A stretch of DNA of 6,458 bases from a candidate division WS6 bacterium GW2011_GWC2_36_7 (lineage in GTDB: Bacteria; Patescibacteriota; Dojkabacteria; SC72), in contig LBSF01000045.1 in NCBI GenBank assembly GCA_000991805.1, positions 1-6,458 of the forward strand, given 5' to 3'. How positions within the stretch are numbered: position 1 is the stretch's first letter; each line of letters begins with the position of its first letter. This document shows, piece by piece, positions 4,633-6,458 of the stretch. The notes beneath the pieces were generated by a model, which saw nothing but the letters and a program-made list of their open reading frames with translations, ran no database searches and had not been told where the DNA came from. Both the position numbers and the translations under genes were made by a program.

Positions 4633-6458
4633 ATGGAAAACTCAATGCCAAGAAAGAACAATATATTCTTTTTTGAAGATTTCTCAGCTAAAGAATTAAA
4701 CGAAAATAAGGTTGGGCGAAAAGGCCTTAGTCTTTTCAATCTTAAAGAAATGGATGTTCCTGTTCCTGAATTTTTTGTAGTTGGTAGCCATGTTTTTACT
4801 GAATTTTGTACAGTAGCTTTAGAAAACAGAAAACTGAAGTTACTAGATAAAGGAAGAAATCCTGAAAACGAAGAAGTACTTAAAGCGTTGCTAGACGAGG
4901 ATTTCTCTAAGGAAGTGCAAGAAGATATCCTCAGCGCATATACTCGTCTTTCAGGTTTTTCTGACGCTTGGGTGTCTGTACGATCCTCTGTAGTATTCCC
5001 AGCTAATGATAATATTTCCTTTAGTGGAATATTTAGTACTGAACTGAATGTTAGAAAGTATGAGGATTTAAAAAGCGCAATTAAAAAGGTATATGGTTCT
5101 CTCTTCACTGATGATGTGGTTGCATATGCTAACAAATTAGATATTGATCTAGCAGAGGTTAAACTTGCTGTAGTTGTACAGAAGATGGTTCAAGCAGAGA
5201 TATCAGGTGTGGTATTTACAGTAGATCCAATTACCCAAGATGACACTAAGCTTGGTATTGAAGCTGTATATGGGCTTGGTGATGTCATATCTACAGGTGA
5301 AGTTACTCCTGATTCTTACCTATTAGGCAAACGAGATTTAAGTATTTTAGAAAAGCATATTGCTCCTCAAGAGTGGATGAAGGTTAGAACTATGAATGTA
5401 GCTCATTCAAGAAGAGGTAATGAGGAAAAGATTAAGATATCAGCAGGTTGGAGCCACAAGCAGAAATTAAATGACAAGGATATACAGGAGATTTCAAAGA
5501 TTGCCCTTATCATCGAGAACAAGTCTAGAATGCCACAGAATATCGAATGGGTTATATCTGGCGGCCGAGCATGGGTATTACAAAACAAGTCCCTACTCTC
5601 TGATGTTATGCAATATCGTGTTAAGGTTGCTGAAATGGAAATGCCAAGGAAGTCCCTACGAGATTTGGTAGTTGCATTCTTAGACAAGTACAAGACTCAG
5701 GAGATGTTAGCTAACCAAGCTGTGAATGATGCTCAGAGAATGGTAATGAAACAGAACACTGGACTGGGTGGGAAAATCGAAAGTTTGATGAATGCAGCTA
5801 AGGTTAAGAAAGAAGAAATACATAATGCACAACAATTGAGTAAAGAAGATCTTTTGGTATCAGGTATCGGTGCTAGCTTTGGTGTCGTTATTGGTAAGAT
5901 ATCTGTTGTTGATCAGCCTAATGGTAAATTGTATACCAAGAACGATATTCTTTTGATAAAAAAATATTCAACTGAGATGGAGTCCATGATCATTCCTTGT
6001 GGTGGTGTCATTATGGATTTTGGTGGTATTACAAGTGATACTGCTATTCTTTGTAGAGAGTTTAAAATCCCTGCCATAGTTGGTGCTACTAATGCATCTG
6101 TTCTTCTTAAGGATGGGGATACGGTTCAGATTGATGGTAATACTGGTAGTGTTTACAAAGATGTGGCAAAAGAAGAAGTACATCCTGTGGTTGAGACATA
6201 CGGTGATGGTATCGACTTTATGAAGACCCAAGAAGAAGAGGTTAAGGTTGAAGAAGTAGCACTTAAGGTTGCTAAGGATACTACCCTACCTCCTTCTGCT
6301 ACAAGAGTATTTAGTATGACAAACTTAGAACCAAACAAGTTAATTGACCATGTTGGTAATGCTCATGGTTTGGTATATGTTGATCTTGATGAGATTATGC
6401 TTGAGGATGGTCGTCATCTTTTGGCATATGTTGAGGATCGTAAGTTCCTAGACTATGC
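4633..6458 (+). CDS. Divergent PEP synthase-like protein lacking the catalytic histidine (3' end cut by window edge)
   Basis: PEP synthases (ppsA) use ATP to phosphorylate a swivelling-domain His, then pyruvate. All three domains are visible in the 608 residues. The ATP-grasp domain (about 10-320) has VGRKG (Lys30), VSVRSS (Arg117), VVVQKMVQAEISGVVFTVDP (180-199), GLGDVISTGEVTPD (214-227) and IEW (Glu305). The swivelling domain is about 408-510. The start of the PEP/pyruvate domain begins near 556. Key residues differ: GGITSD (464-469) has Asp469 in place of the phosphorylated His, LQNKS (316-320) has Lys in place of the LQxRP Arg, and GLVYVD (579-584) has Tyr where the substrate-binding Arg of GVGLxRxE sits. 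About 94 residues separate the ATP-grasp end from the swivelling domain, against roughly 30-40 in E. coli PpsA. The frame is open throughout. TAA immediately precedes ATG 4633; ATG 4645 is an alternative. A pseudoenzyme or altered function is likely. Confidence 0.85.
   Translation, partial: MENSMPRKNNIFFFEDFSAKELNENKVGRKGLSLFNLKEMDVPVPEFFVVGSHVFTEFCTVALENRKLKLLDKGRNPENEEVLKALLDEDFSKEVQEDILSAYTRLSGFSDAWVSVRSSVVFPANDNISFSGIFSTELNVRKYEDLKSAIKKVYGSLFTDDVVAYANKLDIDLAEVKLAVVVQKMVQAEISGVVFTVDPITQDDTKLGIEAVYGLGDVISTGEVTPDSYLLGKRDLSILEKHIAPQEWMKVRTMNVAHSRRGNEEKIKISAGWSHKQKLNDKDIQEISKIALIIENKSRMPQNIEWVISGGRAWVLQNKSLLSDVMQYRVKVAEMEMPRKSLRDLVVAFLDKYKTQEMLANQAVNDAQRMVMKQNTGLGGKIESLMNAAKVKKEEIHNAQQLSKEDLLVSGIGASFGVVIGKISVVDQPNGKLYTKNDILLIKKYSTEMESMIIPCGGVIMDFGGITSDTAILCREFKIPAIVGATNASVLLKDGDTVQIDGNTGSVYKDVAKEEVHPVVETYGDGIDFMKTQEEEVKVEEVALKVAKDTTLPPSATRVFSMTNLEPNKLIDHVGNAHGLVYVDLDEIMLEDGRHLLAYVEDRKFLDY

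Noticed and set aside
4614..5135. Minus-strand open frame of 173 codons within the PEP synthase-like gene
   Set aside because: The plus-strand frame carries the ATP-grasp signatures across this stretch. The reverse product is low-complexity Ser/Leu-rich, as expected for a shadow.
5403..6338. Four further open frames of 61-96 codons inside the PEP synthase-like gene
   Set aside because: All overlap the continuous domain-bearing plus-strand frame, and none shows a recognisable domain or a plausible translation start.
4633..6458. Frameshift or sequencing error as the cause of the missing catalytic residues in the PEP synthase-like protein
   Set aside because: The frame is continuous, the flanking conserved motifs remain in register, and independent substitutions occur in three domains, which one local error could not produce.

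Overview
The window looks like chromosomal DNA from an AT-rich bacterium with compact intergenic gaps (22 to 95 bases) and almost no recognisable Shine-Dalgarno sequences. The standard code fits: no complete gene needs UGA read as an amino acid, and the four stop codons in view are TAA or TAG. A trigger factor reduced by loss of a whole domain, a sortase, and a divergent PEP-synthase-like protein suggest a reduced-genome lineage such as the Candidate Phyla Radiation (Patescibacteria). That placement is an inference from gene content; no rRNA or other phylogenetic marker is present.

Left half, minus strand (read right to left): a membrane-anchored sortase (2301-1612), a trigger factor lacking its peptidyl-prolyl isomerase domain (1573-584), and the start of clpP (561 to the left edge). 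tig-clpP is the classical protein-quality-control pair, in which the chaperone meets nascent chains at the ribosome and ClpP degrades failures with a Clp ATPase; clpX often follows, beyond the edge here. The sortase lies 38 bases upstream of tig and may or may not share its transcript.

Right half, plus strand: divergent from the sortase is a surface protein with two Ig-like modules (2397-3338). It ends in a sorting-signal-like tail (LPVAAGE, hydrophobic helix, KSKKE) and is a candidate substrate of the sortase. A strong intrinsic terminator (3366-3394) closes this unit. Next is an AI-2E/PerM-family membrane protein (3409-4599) with a perfect extended -10 box touching its first ATG, then a long PEP-synthase-like protein (4633 to the right edge, incomplete). 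That protein keeps the three-domain plan but has lost the phosphoryl-carrier histidine and several other catalytic residues.

Every stretch of 300 bases or more is occupied by a gene. I found no tRNA, rRNA, CRISPR array, insertion sequence or attachment site. The strongest leads are the apparently inactive PEP-synthase-like protein, the PPIase-less trigger factor, and the divergent sortase/substrate pair.
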